From Lachnospiraceae bacterium (GTDB lineage: Bacteria > Bacillota > Clostridia > Lachnospirales > Lachnospiraceae), in contig SFDP01000001.1 in the NCBI GenBank assembly GCA_004558185.1, forward strand, positions 1 through 64,000: a stretch of DNA of 64,000 nucleotides, given 5' to 3'. This document shows, piece by piece, positions 49,373 through 57,834 of the stretch (its first letter is position 1; each line of letters begins with the position of its first letter). Below the pieces are notes generated by a model that saw only the letters and a program-made list of their open reading frames with translations, made no database searches and was not told where the DNA came from. The position numbers were made by a program, and so were the translations under genes.

Positions 49373-50644
49373 TCAGACCTCATCAATGGCCTTTCCAATA
49401 TCGTTACGCATATACTTATTCTCAAAGTCTACCCATTTTACTGCTTCATAAGCATTTTTACGAGCCTCCTTTAATTCTTTTCCTTTAGCTGTAATCCCCA
49501 GAACCCTTCCGCCATTGGTCACGATTCCTTCTTCCGTTTTCTTGGTTCCTGCATGAAAACAGTAATAGCCTTCTTTTCCTTCAAAGGTCTCCAGTCCTCG
49601 AATCAGTTTTCCTTTTTCGTATTCCAGCGGATAACCCTCAGAGGCCAGCACAACACAAACGGCTGCATTATCCTCAAATTCCAGTTCAATATTCTCCAGT
49701 GTACCAGCCAGACATGCCTCCATTACTTCAATTAAATCATTCTTCATTCTGGGCAGCACCACTTGAGCCTCCGGATCCCCGAAACGGGCATTATATTCCA
49801 GTACCCTGGGCCCCTGGGAGGTGAGCATCAGGCCAAAGAAGATGATTCCCTTAAACGGCCTTCCCTCGGCTGCCATGGCATCCACCGTTGCCTGATAAAT
49901 GTACTTTCGACAGAAATCATCCACCTCTTTCGTATAAAACGGACTGGGAGAAAAGGTTCCCATTCCTCCCGTGTTCAGACCCTTATCTCCATCCTTGGCC
50001 CGCTTGTGATCCTGGGCTGAGGTCATGGGCTTAATCGTCTTTCCATCTACAAAGGCCAGTACAGACACCTCCCGCCCGGTCATAAATTCTTCAATTACCA
50101 TGCGGTTTCCTGCAGTGCCAAACTGCTTATCCAGCATGATGCTTTTTACCCCTTCCAGGGCTTCTTCCAGAGAATTGCAGATTAATACACCTTTTCCCAG
50201 AGCCAATCCGTCAGCCTTTAATACGATGGGAAAGCTGCTTGTTTTTAAATATTCCATTGCTTTAACGGGATCATCGAAGGTCTCGTAGGCCGCAGTAGGA
50301 ATGTGATATTTTTTCATCAACTCCTTGGAAAAGGCTTTGCTGCCTTCCAGAATCGCCGCATTTTTCCTGGGGCCAAAGGCAGGAATACCGGCTTCCTCCA
50401 TGCAGTCCACCAATCCCCCTACCAGCGGGTCATCCATACCCACAATGACCAGATCAATTGCTTTCTCCTTTGCAAAGCTGACCAGCCTTTCAAATTCCAT
50501 TGCCCCAATAGGAACACATTCTGCAAGCTGGCTGATGCCTCCATTCCCCGGTGCACAGTACAGCTTGCTGACTCTCTTATTCTTTATGACGCTGGCAGCA
50601 ATGGCGTGCTCTCTGCCTCCACTACCCACAATTAATACCTTCAT
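49373..50644 (-). CDS. purD: phosphoribosylamine-glycine ligase
   Basis: ATP-grasp enzyme (423 residues) that joins glycine to phosphoribosylamine in purine synthesis. Signatures: VLIVGSGGREHAIA, the glycine-rich KADGLALGKGVLI, ARFGDPEAQVVLPRM and the acidic metal ligands. It is last in purE-purM-purN-purD and overlaps purN by four bases. Identification secure. Confidence 0.98.
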   Translation of the reverse strand: MKVLIVGSGGREHAIAASVIKNKRVSKLYCAPGNGGISQLAECVPIGAMEFERLVSFAKEKAIDLVIVGMDDPLVGGLVDCMEEAGIPAFGPRKNAAILEGSKAFSKELMKKYHIPTAAYETFDDPVKAMEYLKTSSFPIVLKADGLALGKGVLICNSLEEALEGVKSIMLDKQFGTAGNRMVIEEFMTGREVSVLAFVDGKTIKPMTSAQDHKRAKDGDKGLNTGGMGTFSPSPFYTKEVDDFCRKYIYQATVDAMAAEGRPFKGIIFFGLMLTSQGPRVLEYNARFGDPEAQVVLPRMKNDLIEVMEACLAGTLENIELEFEDNAAVCVVLASEGYPLEYEKGKLIRGLETFEGKEGYYCFHAGTKKTEEGIVTNGGRVLGITAKGKELKEARKNAYEAVKWVDFENKYMRNDIGKAIDEV

Positions 50645-51267
50645 CGCTTTAACCCTTCCTGTTCTTCTCCTATCCTGATTCTACCCTGCGCTATCTCCTG
50701 AATGACCTGGGGCAGGATGATCCATTCTGCCTCCTCCATAACTCTTCGCTGCAGACTCTCAGGTGTATCTCCTTCCTTTACCTCTACTGCCTTCTGGCAG
50801 AGGATCGGGCCGGTATCCGTTCCCTCATCCACAAAATGAACCGTTGCACCGGTGATCTTCACCCCCCGTCTCAGGGCACCCTCATGAACCTTCAATCCAT
50901 AAAAGCCCGTACCACAAAAGGAGGGGATCAAAGAAGGGTGAATATTAATGATTCTTCCTGCAAATTCCTTTACCATCCGAGGTGGAATATTGACCAGAAA
51001 GCCTGCCAGTACGATCAGATCCGGTTTGAGCCTTTTCATTTTTTCACAAAAAGCCTGATTAAATTCCTCCCGGGTATCGTAATCCTTGGGGGACAGACAG
51101 ATTCCGTCTATGCCTGCCATTTCAGCCCGCTTTAAGCCATAGGCACTGGCATTATTCGAAACCACTGCCAGTATCCGGCTGTCCTGTATCCGGCCCTCCT
51201 TCATAGCATCCAGAATAGCCTGCAGGTTGGTGCCTCCCCCGGAAACACAAACTACCATATTCAGCAT
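50641..51267 (-). CDS. purN: phosphoribosylglycinamide formyltransferase
   Basis: Formyl-THF-dependent GAR transformylase of 208 residues. VCVSGGGTNLQAILDA, AGFLVNIPPRMV, the catalytic NIHPSLIPSF and the DEGTDTGPI loop with its aspartate are present. It overlaps purM by seven bases and purD by four. Confidence 0.98.
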   Translation of the reverse strand: MLNMVVCVSGGGTNLQAILDAMKEGRIQDSRILAVVSNNASAYGLKRAEMAGIDGICLSPKDYDTREEFNQAFCEKMKRLKPDLIVLAGFLVNIPPRMVKEFAGRIINIHPSLIPSFCGTGFYGLKVHEGALRRGVKITGATVHFVDEGTDTGPILCQKAVEVKEGDTPESLQRRVMEEAEWIILPQVIQEIAQGRIRIGEEQEGLKR

Positions 51268-52286
51268 AAGGTAACTCCTTTATCTCCTGCTTCAATGTGA
51301 CCGATTACAAAGGGGGTTTCTCCTGCCTTTCTGATCGCCTCCAGAGCCTTCTCTGTCTCTTCAGGCTCTACAGCAATAACCATTCCTATTCCCATGTTAT
51401 AGGTATTGTACATCATTTCCTCTTCCAGTTCACCTGTTTTTTGCAATAAGGTAAAAATTGGAGGGATAGGATAGCTGTTCTTTTCTACCACTGCTCTCAC
51501 TCCTTCTGGAAGCATTCTGGGAATATTCTCATAAAAGCCGCCGCCCGTAATATGACTGCAGGCCTTTATCCTCACCCCTGCTTCCTTAACACTGCGCAGC
51601 GCTCTGACATAGATTTTCGTGGGTGCCAGCAAGGCCTCACCCAAGGTACAGCCCAATTCTTCATACCGGGTATCCAGACTCTCCCTGGTCATGGCAAATA
51701 CCTTACGCACCAGAGAAAAGCCATTGCTATGTACCCCCGAAGAGGCCATTCCAATCAGCACATCGCCGGGCTTAAGAGTTTTCCCTGTAATCAGATCCTT
51801 TTCGTCTACTATACCAACAGCAAAGCCTGCCAAATCGTATTCATCCTCCGGATAAAAGCCCGGCATTTCCGCAGTTTCACCGCCGATCAGGGCTGCACCG
51901 GACTGTACACAGCCCTCAGCCACACCTTTGACAATAGTGGCAATCTTTTCGGGGTAATTCTTCCCACAGGCGATATAATCCAAAAAGAACAATGGCTCCC
52001 CTCCTGCACAGGCAATGTCATTGACACACATGGCCACACAGTCAATTCCTATGGTATCGTGTTTGTCCAACAGAAATGCCAGTTTCAGCTTGGTACCCAC
52101 ACCGTCGGTGCCGGAAACCAATGTGGGTTTTTCCATTCCTTTAAATTTTTCCATGGAAAAAGCGCCTGAAAATCCTCCAATGCCACCCAAAACTTCAGGG
52201 CGCATGGTAGCTTTTACGTGCTTTTTCATCAATTCCACTGCCTGGTAGCCTGCTTCGATATCTACACCTGCTTTTTTGTAGTCCAT
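51261..52286 (-). CDS. purM: phosphoribosylformylglycinamidine cyclo-ligase
   Basis: AIR synthetase, 341 residues. Motifs DYKKAGVDIEAGYQAV, LVSGTDGVGTKLKLAF, IGIDCVAMCVNDI, GGETAEMPGFY and HITGGGFYENIPR are all typical. It lies 39 bases after purE and overlaps purN. Confidence 0.98.
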   Translation of the reverse strand: MDYKKAGVDIEAGYQAVELMKKHVKATMRPEVLGGIGGFSGAFSMEKFKGMEKPTLVSGTDGVGTKLKLAFLLDKHDTIGIDCVAMCVNDIACAGGEPLFFLDYIACGKNYPEKIATIVKGVAEGCVQSGAALIGGETAEMPGFYPEDEYDLAGFAVGIVDEKDLITGKTLKPGDVLIGMASSGVHSNGFSLVRKVFAMTRESLDTRYEELGCTLGEALLAPTKIYVRALRSVKEAGVRIKACSHITGGGFYENIPRMLPEGVRAVVEKNSYPIPPIFTLLQKTGELEEEMMYNTYNMGIGMVIAVEPEETEKALEAIRKAGETPFVIGHIEAGDKGVTLC

Positions 52287-52325
52287 GGTGACTCTCCTTT
52301 TATCTCTTTATCATCCTTATTTAAT

Positions 52326-52823
52326 CTATTTGTAATTCTTATATCCAACCTCCTGAAGTCTGGCATCCTTTTTCTGAACACTCTCCTTCAGATGAATCGT
52401 ATAATCCTTCAGCTTCTGTAAAAGCGCAGCATCAGAGACAGCAAGAATCTTCGCCGCCAGAAGTCCTGCATTAGCTCCTCCGTTGATGGCCACTGTGGCT
52501 ACCGGAATACCGGAGGGCATCTGTACGATAGAATACAGAGAATCCCTGCCTCCCAGGGAAGAGGTATGCATGGGAATTCCGATTACCGGCATGGGAAAAA
52601 TTGCTGCACACATTCCCGGCAGATGAGCTGCCATACCTGCTCCGGCTATGATCACCTTAATCCCTCTTTCCTCGGCAGTTTTGGCATATTCAAAAAACAC
52701 CTCCGGCTCACGGTGTGCGGAAATGATATTCATCTCATAGTCAATCCCCAGCTCCTCCAGAATATCTGCTGCTTTTGCCATAACAGGCATATCTGAATCA
52801 CTGCCCATCACAATTCCAACCAT
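52326..52823 (-). CDS. purE: N5-carboxyaminoimidazole ribonucleotide mutase
   Basis: PurE class I-type mutase of 165 residues with VGIVMGSDSDMPVMAKAADIL, SAHREPE, AGAGMAAHLPG and the SLQMP-type stretch VQMPSGIPVATVAI. The partner purK is not in the window. It is first in the pur cluster; the 104-base gap upstream has a GC-rich hairpin (52873-52901) but no riboswitch I recognise. Confidence 0.97.
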   Translation of the reverse strand: MVGIVMGSDSDMPVMAKAADILEELGIDYEMNIISAHREPEVFFEYAKTAEERGIKVIIAGAGMAAHLPGMCAAIFPMPVIGIPMHTSSLGGRDSLYSIVQMPSGIPVATVAINGGANAGLLAAKILAVSDAALLQKLKDYTIHLKESVQKKDARLQEVGYKNYK

Positions 52824-52872
52824 CTTGCTTTCCTCCTAACTTTTATTCAACTGATTACTGCTCTTTCTTCAT

Positions 52873-52901
52873 CGGCTCGGTAAGGCTTTTACTCCGAGCC
52901 G
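52873..52901. other. GC-rich hairpin upstream of purE
   Basis: CGGCTCGG (52873-52880) pairs with CCGAGCCG (52894-52901). No T-run follows on either strand. It could be the 3' end structure of the preceding aminopeptidase mRNA or part of the purE leader. Confidence 0.45.
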
Positions 52902-52927
52902 CTATTACCATTGTACTGGAATAAAGT

Positions 52928-54976
52928 CTATTCGTCAAAGGGCTTATTCAATTCTTCACAGGCCGGGAGCACAAATCTTCCCTGCCGGATAATCGGATGG
53001 CTTTCTCCGTTTCTCTCTACTGCTGCCAAAAGCCCCAGCTCATCATAGGGGATAGTAATATCCGTATGGCAGTTAAAGTAGGCCTCCCCGGGCTTCTCAT
53101 GGCGTTTAGCCGAGCATTCATTCTCCTTGGCCATAATCTTCCTGCCGTCAGGATTATAGGTAGTCTTCTCTTCCTCCCAGGAATAGCAGGTATCTCCAAT
53201 GGCAAAATGAGGACCTGTTTTTTCTGCGATCAGGATCGGCAACAGCTTCTCCATATTGTATCTTCTGGCTGCCATATAAGCCGTGGTATTGGTTCCGATG
53301 GCAAACTCGCCCATAGGAAGACTGTCATGGTGATGAAGCAGCTTTTCTTTAATCAGCCTTCTGCCCTCCTCCTGAGCAGGGAAATTATCACAGCCATAAT
53401 CTACGATCATTCCCTCCCTGAAGGCGAGTCTGAGATTACGATACTCTACACCATTTAAAAATACCCGGGGCACGTGTAAAAGCCCTTCGGTACCTTTGAG
53501 CCTTGGAGAGGTAAAGACTTCACCCACGGGAATATTTACGTCTGCCACACAGTTTTCGAAATTCGTCTGACAGGTTCTGTCCTCCAGTTCATGGAGGGCT
53601 ACCCGAAGCCGGGTTTCATTTTCTCCACATCCTTCAATATCCACATATTCTGCCAGATCCAACACATCGATAATGGCCTGCTGGCAATCCAAATAGAGCT
53701 GATTGTCCAGCGTATTCAAAGCTATGGTCTCCCGGAAGATTGCCTCAAAATCCTTTCCGATGGCAGGACAGGGAAAAGCAATAATGGTAAAACTCCTTTC
53801 CTCCCGGTTCACGTATTCATTTAATAGCCGGCTGGCCCTGGTCTGATACTCTACCTCCTGCTTCTGCCTTTTTTCCTCCAGGCGGAGATTGGCCTTTTTT
53901 GTTTGAGGAGTAAAAGGGAGCTCTCCGAAGCTCTCAATCACAGCCGGGCCGCCCATCACCCCGGCCTCTTCCTTAACCGTCTCCAATACCTGCCGATAAG
54001 CCTCCAGCTTACGATTCAGAAAACGGCTGTTATAATATAATGCCTTATCATATTCATGGTCATATTCAAACTGCTTATTGGCGGCGGTAGAGCTGAAGCC
54101 GCTTTTGTACAGTCTTCTTCCTGCTAAAAAGCTGACCGGTGCCCGATAGAGAATGGGAGTCAGCCCCATGGCCCGGAAATTTTCCATTGCCATTTTTACC
54201 ATTCTCTCCATTCCCAGAGGATAGATTACGTTTACCGTCTTTTTAATCGTAATATCCTTTCCGGTGGCCGCAAAGCCCTGACGATACCCTTCTGTATAGG
54301 TGTCTGCCATTTTTCGTACCGTTTCCTCCGGCAGCCGATTCAGATACTCTGCCAGCAAAAGCTCATTCTCACTGACATATTCTCCATATGCGTATAAATA
54401 ACGGAGATCGGCAATATCTGTTCTGTCAAGCAGCCTGCCTGCCCAGTTTTCCTTAGGATCAAACTGTGCCTGTACCTCCTGCCCTAAAATCTCTTCCTGA
54501 TAGTCATGGGCAAACCAAAAATAAATATCCCGAAGAGTCGGGTATTCCGGCAGTCCGGCTTTGCCGCTTTCCAGGAAGACTCCGTAGATTTCCAGAAAAA
54601 GCTCCAATCGGATAACCACTGCTGCCAGCCTGTTTTCATAAAGATAAACCGGAATACTGTAAAGCTCTGCATAAAGAGCGGAAAGAAGCTGCCCATAGTC
54701 CTTTCCCAACAGTTCTTCGGCTCTGGCGGGATTAGCAAAGCTGTTTTCGTAATTTCCCGGAAGAATATCTTCATAAATTGCCCTGTTCTGTTCCTTTAAT
54801 TCTTCCAGTCCAAGGAGATTCAGCTTCCCCTCCTCCAGCCTTTTTTTCTCCTGCTCCAAAGCCAGCAAAAAGCTGCTCACCTGCTCAAAATAAGCCTGAA
54901 AAGCCCCTTCCAGCCTCTTTTCTTCTTTAATCTCCCTGATCCGCTCCAGGGCAAGCAAAAAACGTTCCTTCATCAT
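52928..54976 (-). CDS. M29-like metallo-aminopeptidase with long N-terminal extension
   Basis: A 682-residue soluble protein. The C-terminal half matches M29 aminopeptidases: metal ligands by position are Glu486 (NIPVGEVF), Glu557 (LPMGEFAIGTN), His590 and Tyr598 (GPHFAIGDTCY), His637 and Asp639 (CHTDITIP). Known members are about 370-410 residues, so about 250-270 N-terminal residues, mostly helical and charged (LLALERIREIKEEKRLEG), are extra. The core probably trims N-terminal residues from peptides in the cytosol. Whether the extension is a regulatory or oligomerisation domain is unknown. Confidence 0.8.
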   Translation of the reverse strand: MMKERFLLALERIREIKEEKRLEGAFQAYFEQVSSFLLALEQEKKRLEEGKLNLLGLEELKEQNRAIYEDILPGNYENSFANPARAEELLGKDYGQLLSALYAELYSIPVYLYENRLAAVVIRLELFLEIYGVFLESGKAGLPEYPTLRDIYFWFAHDYQEEILGQEVQAQFDPKENWAGRLLDRTDIADLRYLYAYGEYVSENELLLAEYLNRLPEETVRKMADTYTEGYRQGFAATGKDITIKKTVNVIYPLGMERMVKMAMENFRAMGLTPILYRAPVSFLAGRRLYKSGFSSTAANKQFEYDHEYDKALYYNSRFLNRKLEAYRQVLETVKEEAGVMGGPAVIESFGELPFTPQTKKANLRLEEKRQKQEVEYQTRASRLLNEYVNREERSFTIIAFPCPAIGKDFEAIFRETIALNTLDNQLYLDCQQAIIDVLDLAEYVDIEGCGENETRLRVALHELEDRTCQTNFENCVADVNIPVGEVFTSPRLKGTEGLLHVPRVFLNGVEYRNLRLAFREGMIVDYGCDNFPAQEEGRRLIKEKLLHHHDSLPMGEFAIGTNTTAYMAARRYNMEKLLPILIAEKTGPHFAIGDTCYSWEEEKTTYNPDGRKIMAKENECSAKRHEKPGEAYFNCHTDITIPYDELGLLAAVERNGESHPIIRQGRFVLPACEELNKPFDE

Positions 54977-55003
54977 TTAAACTCCTTGCATATCTATTCC
55001 CAA

Positions 55004-55327
55004 TTATATTCCATAGGCTCCCGCATACAGGATCGCACTGATTATTACCAGCCCCAGAAAATTCAAGGCAATTCCCAGATAAACGAAGAACCCGAAACGG
55101 TCGGTCTCCCTTTTTGCCAAAAAGCCTAACACCAGACCAATAATGAAAAAGCAGGTTGCCACAAAGCCTACCATTCCCATGCTGCCATTCGCCTCTCCTC
55201 TGGCCTCATAGGTCTGATAAACGGCAAGTCCCAGAGAAGCAAGGGAAATGATCCCCAGAATAACCGACATGATCCCTTTTATGGGATGCTTTTTATTGGT
55301 AAACATATAATTCTTCTTTTTTTCCAT
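55004..55327 (-). CDS. small membrane protein (DUF6142-like)
   Basis: A 107-residue protein with a Lys-rich cytoplasmic start (EKKKNYMFTNKKHPIKG) and three hydrophobic spans (about 19-38, 50-68, 78-101). The family is widespread in Lachnospiraceae, with no known function. AAGGA precedes the ATG at 55327; the frame to 55369 runs over a hairpin and is unlikely. It lies between pyrE and the aminopeptidase. Confidence 0.7.
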   Translation of the reverse strand: MEKKKNYMFTNKKHPIKGIMSVILGIISLASLGLAVYQTYEARGEANGSMGMVGFVATCFFIIGLVLGFLAKRETDRFGFFVYLGIALNFLGLVIISAILYAGAYGI

Positions 55328-55358
55328 GGGTTTTCCTTCTTTTTCCTCTATTTGAAAT

Positions 55359-55396
55359 AAGACTGCCACAGCAAGAACCTATTTGTGGACAGTCTT
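55359..55396 (-). terminator. weak terminator-like hairpin after pyrE
   Basis: AAGACTG and CCACA pair with TGTGG and CAGTCTT with one bulge. The tail on the minus strand is only ATTTC, so readthrough into the small membrane protein gene is likely. Confidence 0.45.
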
Positions 55397-55406
55397 CTCT
55401 TTCGTT

Positions 55407-56081
55407 TTATCTCACCCCATACCTGGCGTAATACTCATCAATGGCCTGCTTCATGGCGTCATCAATCAATATATTCCCCTGGCAGGGTCTGTTATACAGA
55501 TATTCCACTACCTCATACATGGAAACGATGGCATTGGTCTCAAAGCCGTATAGCTCCTTTATCTCCTCCAATGCACTTTTTTCCCCTTTTCCCCTCTCAC
55601 AACGATTCAAGGATACCATCAGCCCCCTGATGCTTACCCTGGCCTGAGCCTGAATAATGGGAAAGGTTTCTTCAATAGACTTTCCCGAGGTGGTTACATC
55701 CTCAATGATAACCACTCTGTCACCATCTTTGAGGCTGCTTCCCAAAAGTATCCCGGTATCCCCATGATCCTTCATCTCTTTACGGTTGGAGCAATAGCGA
55801 ATCTCCTTCCCATAAAGCTCGCTATAGGCCATGGTAGTGGCCACACTGAGGGGAATTCCCTTATAGGCAGGCCCAAACAGAACGTCAAAATCATCCCCGT
55901 ATTGGTTGTGAATGGCTTTGGCATAATATTCTCCCAGCCTGCGTAGCTGCGTTCCTGTCACATAAGCTCCCGCATTCATGAAAAAGGGAGATTTTCTTCC
56001 GCTTTTTAACGTAAACTCACCAAAGCTCAGCACCTTGGCTTCCACCATAAATTCGATAAACTCTTTTTTGTAGCTTTCCAT
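55407..56081 (-). CDS. pyrE: orotate phosphoribosyltransferase
   Basis: Transfers ribose phosphate from PRPP to orotate in pyrimidine synthesis; 224 residues. The PRPP-binding motif VVIIEDVTTSGKSIEET and GPAYKGIPLSVATTMAY are clear, and the N-terminus LSFGEFTLKSGRKSPFFMNAG is typical. No other pyr gene is in view. A promoter (56238-56266) with a leader of about 150 bases lies upstream; no PyrR site was recognised. Confidence 0.97.
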   Translation of the reverse strand: MESYKKEFIEFMVEAKVLSFGEFTLKSGRKSPFFMNAGAYVTGTQLRRLGEYYAKAIHNQYGDDFDVLFGPAYKGIPLSVATTMAYSELYGKEIRYCSNRKEMKDHGDTGILLGSSLKDGDRVVIIEDVTTSGKSIEETFPIIQAQARVSIRGLMVSLNRCERGKGEKSALEEIKELYGFETNAIVSMYEVVEYLYNRPCQGNILIDDAMKQAIDEYYARYGVR

Positions 56082-56237
56082 TCTATTGTTTCCCCTTATT
56101 TTAAGCCATTCTTAGGCATTTGCAATTGTCAATTTCAGCGCTGCTGTACCAAAACTGTGCATCTGCATATTCCCCGATTTGTCTTGACCTTTCATCCTGT
56201 TCCAATCCAAGAAGATAAGCGTAGATACACTCGAAAA

Positions 56238-56266
56238 AGTATATCATCAAACCCTTGTTTTTTCAA
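56238..56266 (-). promoter_or_regulatory. sigma-A promoter of pyrE
   Basis: On the minus strand TTGAAA (56266-56261), 17 bases, TATACT (56243-56238). Confidence 0.7.
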
Positions 56267-56334
56267 CTGACAAATCGCCTTATTTATGTTTTCTATAACT
56301 GTTTTTTGTTCATCTGTATTAGCAGCAACAAAAT

Positions 56335-56583
56335 TTATGGTGAGTCAAAGGTAATCGCAATCGTTTCTGTCCAGTACTCATTCCGATAGATGTCCTGCAG
56401 ATAATAGCAGATCTCAGTGGGATACTCTCCCATCTCCTCATAGGTCACCTGCAGCTCCCCCTGCACCGTCAGGGAATCGGTCTGGAATCCATAAAGGAGC
56501 TGGTACTGCGTTACGAGGGAAGTATTGACATCTATCCTCTTGATGATGTTTTTCGTGTGGGAATAATCCTTCCCTCCTGCCAT
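56335..56583 (-). CDS. small ORF coupled to the VanZ-like gene
   Basis: An 82-codon frame whose ATG follows the VanZ-like stop by one base (TAATATG), so it could be translated by coupling. No ribosome site of its own precedes it. The product starts MAGGKDYSHTKNIIKRIDV and is soluble with a beta-rich centre (SLTVQGELQVTYEEMGEYPT). I do not recognise it. It could be a true partner, or the separated tail of a once longer VanZ protein. Confidence 0.45.
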   Translation of the reverse strand: MAGGKDYSHTKNIIKRIDVNTSLVTQYQLLYGFQTDSLTVQGELQVTYEEMGEYPTEICYYLQDIYRNEYWTETIAITFDSP

Positions 56584-56584
56584 A

Positions 56585-57073
56585 TTATGTCGTAGGTGCT
56601 TCTTGCTTTTTCCGTTTTTTCCCAAAAAATATTTTGTACACAAAATACCCGACCATAGCTCCCAGTGTATTCAATAGGATATCGTCTACATCGAAAGCCC
56701 CGAAGGCACTGAATAATTGGAAAAATTCGATACCCAGCACCAGAATCAGACTCCATAGGAGTACCCTCCACCAGCTTCTGCATTGTCCAAAGCACAAGGG
56801 AAGCAGATAGCCAAAGGGAATAAAGGCCAAAATATTGCCAAACAGATTCTGAAAGCCATTCAGTCTGGGATAGTAGCGTATATACATACGAATGCTTTTG
56901 CCCAGCGTGAAGTTGGCTGTAGACAGCCCTTCCAGAATCACGCCTTTTTCCCAGGTCTTAACGATTCCCATCAGGTAGTCCCATGGATATTTAAAAATTA
57001 CCAGTTTAATGAGCACAATAATATAGAAAAAAAAGAAAAGAGTTAGAAGTCGTTTCTTTTTCTTTTCCTGCAT
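56585..57073 (-). CDS. VanZ-like membrane protein
   Basis: Integral membrane protein of 162 residues with four predicted spans and the family segments FQNLFGNILAFIPFGYLLPL and EFFQLFSAFGAFDVDDILLNTLGAMVGY. The best-known member adds low-level teicoplanin resistance in enterococci, but most family members have unknown roles in the envelope. The N-terminus is very basic (QEKKKKR). Downstream of truA by 17 bases. Confidence 0.88.
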   Translation of the reverse strand: MQEKKKKRLLTLFFFFYIIVLIKLVIFKYPWDYLMGIVKTWEKGVILEGLSTANFTLGKSIRMYIRYYPRLNGFQNLFGNILAFIPFGYLLPLCFGQCRSWWRVLLWSLILVLGIEFFQLFSAFGAFDVDDILLNTLGAMVGYFVYKIFFGKKRKKQEAPTT

Positions 57074-57090
57074 AATCCTTCCCCTGTAAA

Positions 57091-57834
57091 TTAATGATAA
57101 AATACTTCCATCAGGGCAAGCCCCTGAGCCGGAGCAAGAAAACCGGTTCTCGCCCTCTCTCCTGTTCGGAAGGCTTCCGGAATACTTTCAGGGCTTCTCT
57201 GCCCACTTCCGATTTCCAATAGCGTTCCTACCATAATCCGAACCATATGGTATAAAAAGCCATCTCCCTTAAAGGTAAACTGCCACTCCTCACCGATTCG
57301 TTTAAGCTGGATTTCCTCAATGGTTCTTATGGTGGACTTCTTCCCATTTTTTTTGGCTGTAAAGGCCTTAAAATCATGGGCGCCCTGAAGATATCCCATA
57401 GCTTCTCTGATGGCCTCTTCATCCAGCTTTTCAGGATAAACGGCCACATATCTTCTTTCAAATATATGGGGAAGGGTGCTGTTTAATACCCGATATCGGT
57501 AAACCTTTCCTACTGCATTCAATCGGGCATGGAAGCGTTCTCCGGCTTCCTTCACCTCCAGCACCCCAATATCCTCCGGCAGATACCTGTTCATATAGTC
57601 CCGAATCTCCTCCGGTGTTTTATCGGTACTGCCCAAAAAGCTGATCACCTGTCCATAGGCATGAACTCCCGCATCCGTTCTCCCACTGGCATGAACCTCC
57701 ACCTTCTCCCCAAACATTCGGGTAAGCAATGCTTCCAGCTTCCCCTGAATGGTATTCTCTGTGGTGGTCTGTTTCTGCCAGCCCTGATAGCGTGTTCCCT
57801 CATACTGTAAAATTGCCTTATAATTCTTGACCAT
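57091..57834 (-). CDS. truA: tRNA pseudouridine synthase A
   Basis: Makes pseudouridine at positions 38-40 of tRNA anticodon arms; 247 residues, the normal length. The catalytic aspartate is in SGRTDAGVHAYGQ, and YRYRVLNS and FKGDGFLYHMVRIMVG are typical. The frame is open to 57963, but AGAGG precedes the ATG at 57834, which gives the conserved start MVKNYKAILQYEG and a 17-base overlap with the permease gene upstream. Confidence 0.97.
   Translation of the reverse strand: MVKNYKAILQYEGTRYQGWQKQTTTENTIQGKLEALLTRMFGEKVEVHASGRTDAGVHAYGQVISFLGSTDKTPEEIRDYMNRYLPEDIGVLEVKEAGERFHARLNAVGKVYRYRVLNSTLPHIFERRYVAVYPEKLDEEAIREAMGYLQGAHDFKAFTAKKNGKKSTIRTIEEIQLKRIGEEWQFTFKGDGFLYHMVRIMVGTLLEIGSGQRSPESIPEAFRTGERARTGFLAPAQGLALMEVFYH

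Noticed and set aside
56190..56334. An open stretch on the minus strand reading ANTDEQKTVIENINKAI and onward
   Set aside because: It looks faintly coding but has no start codon or ribosome site, and it contains the pyrE promoter. It could be a gene relic; too weak to list.
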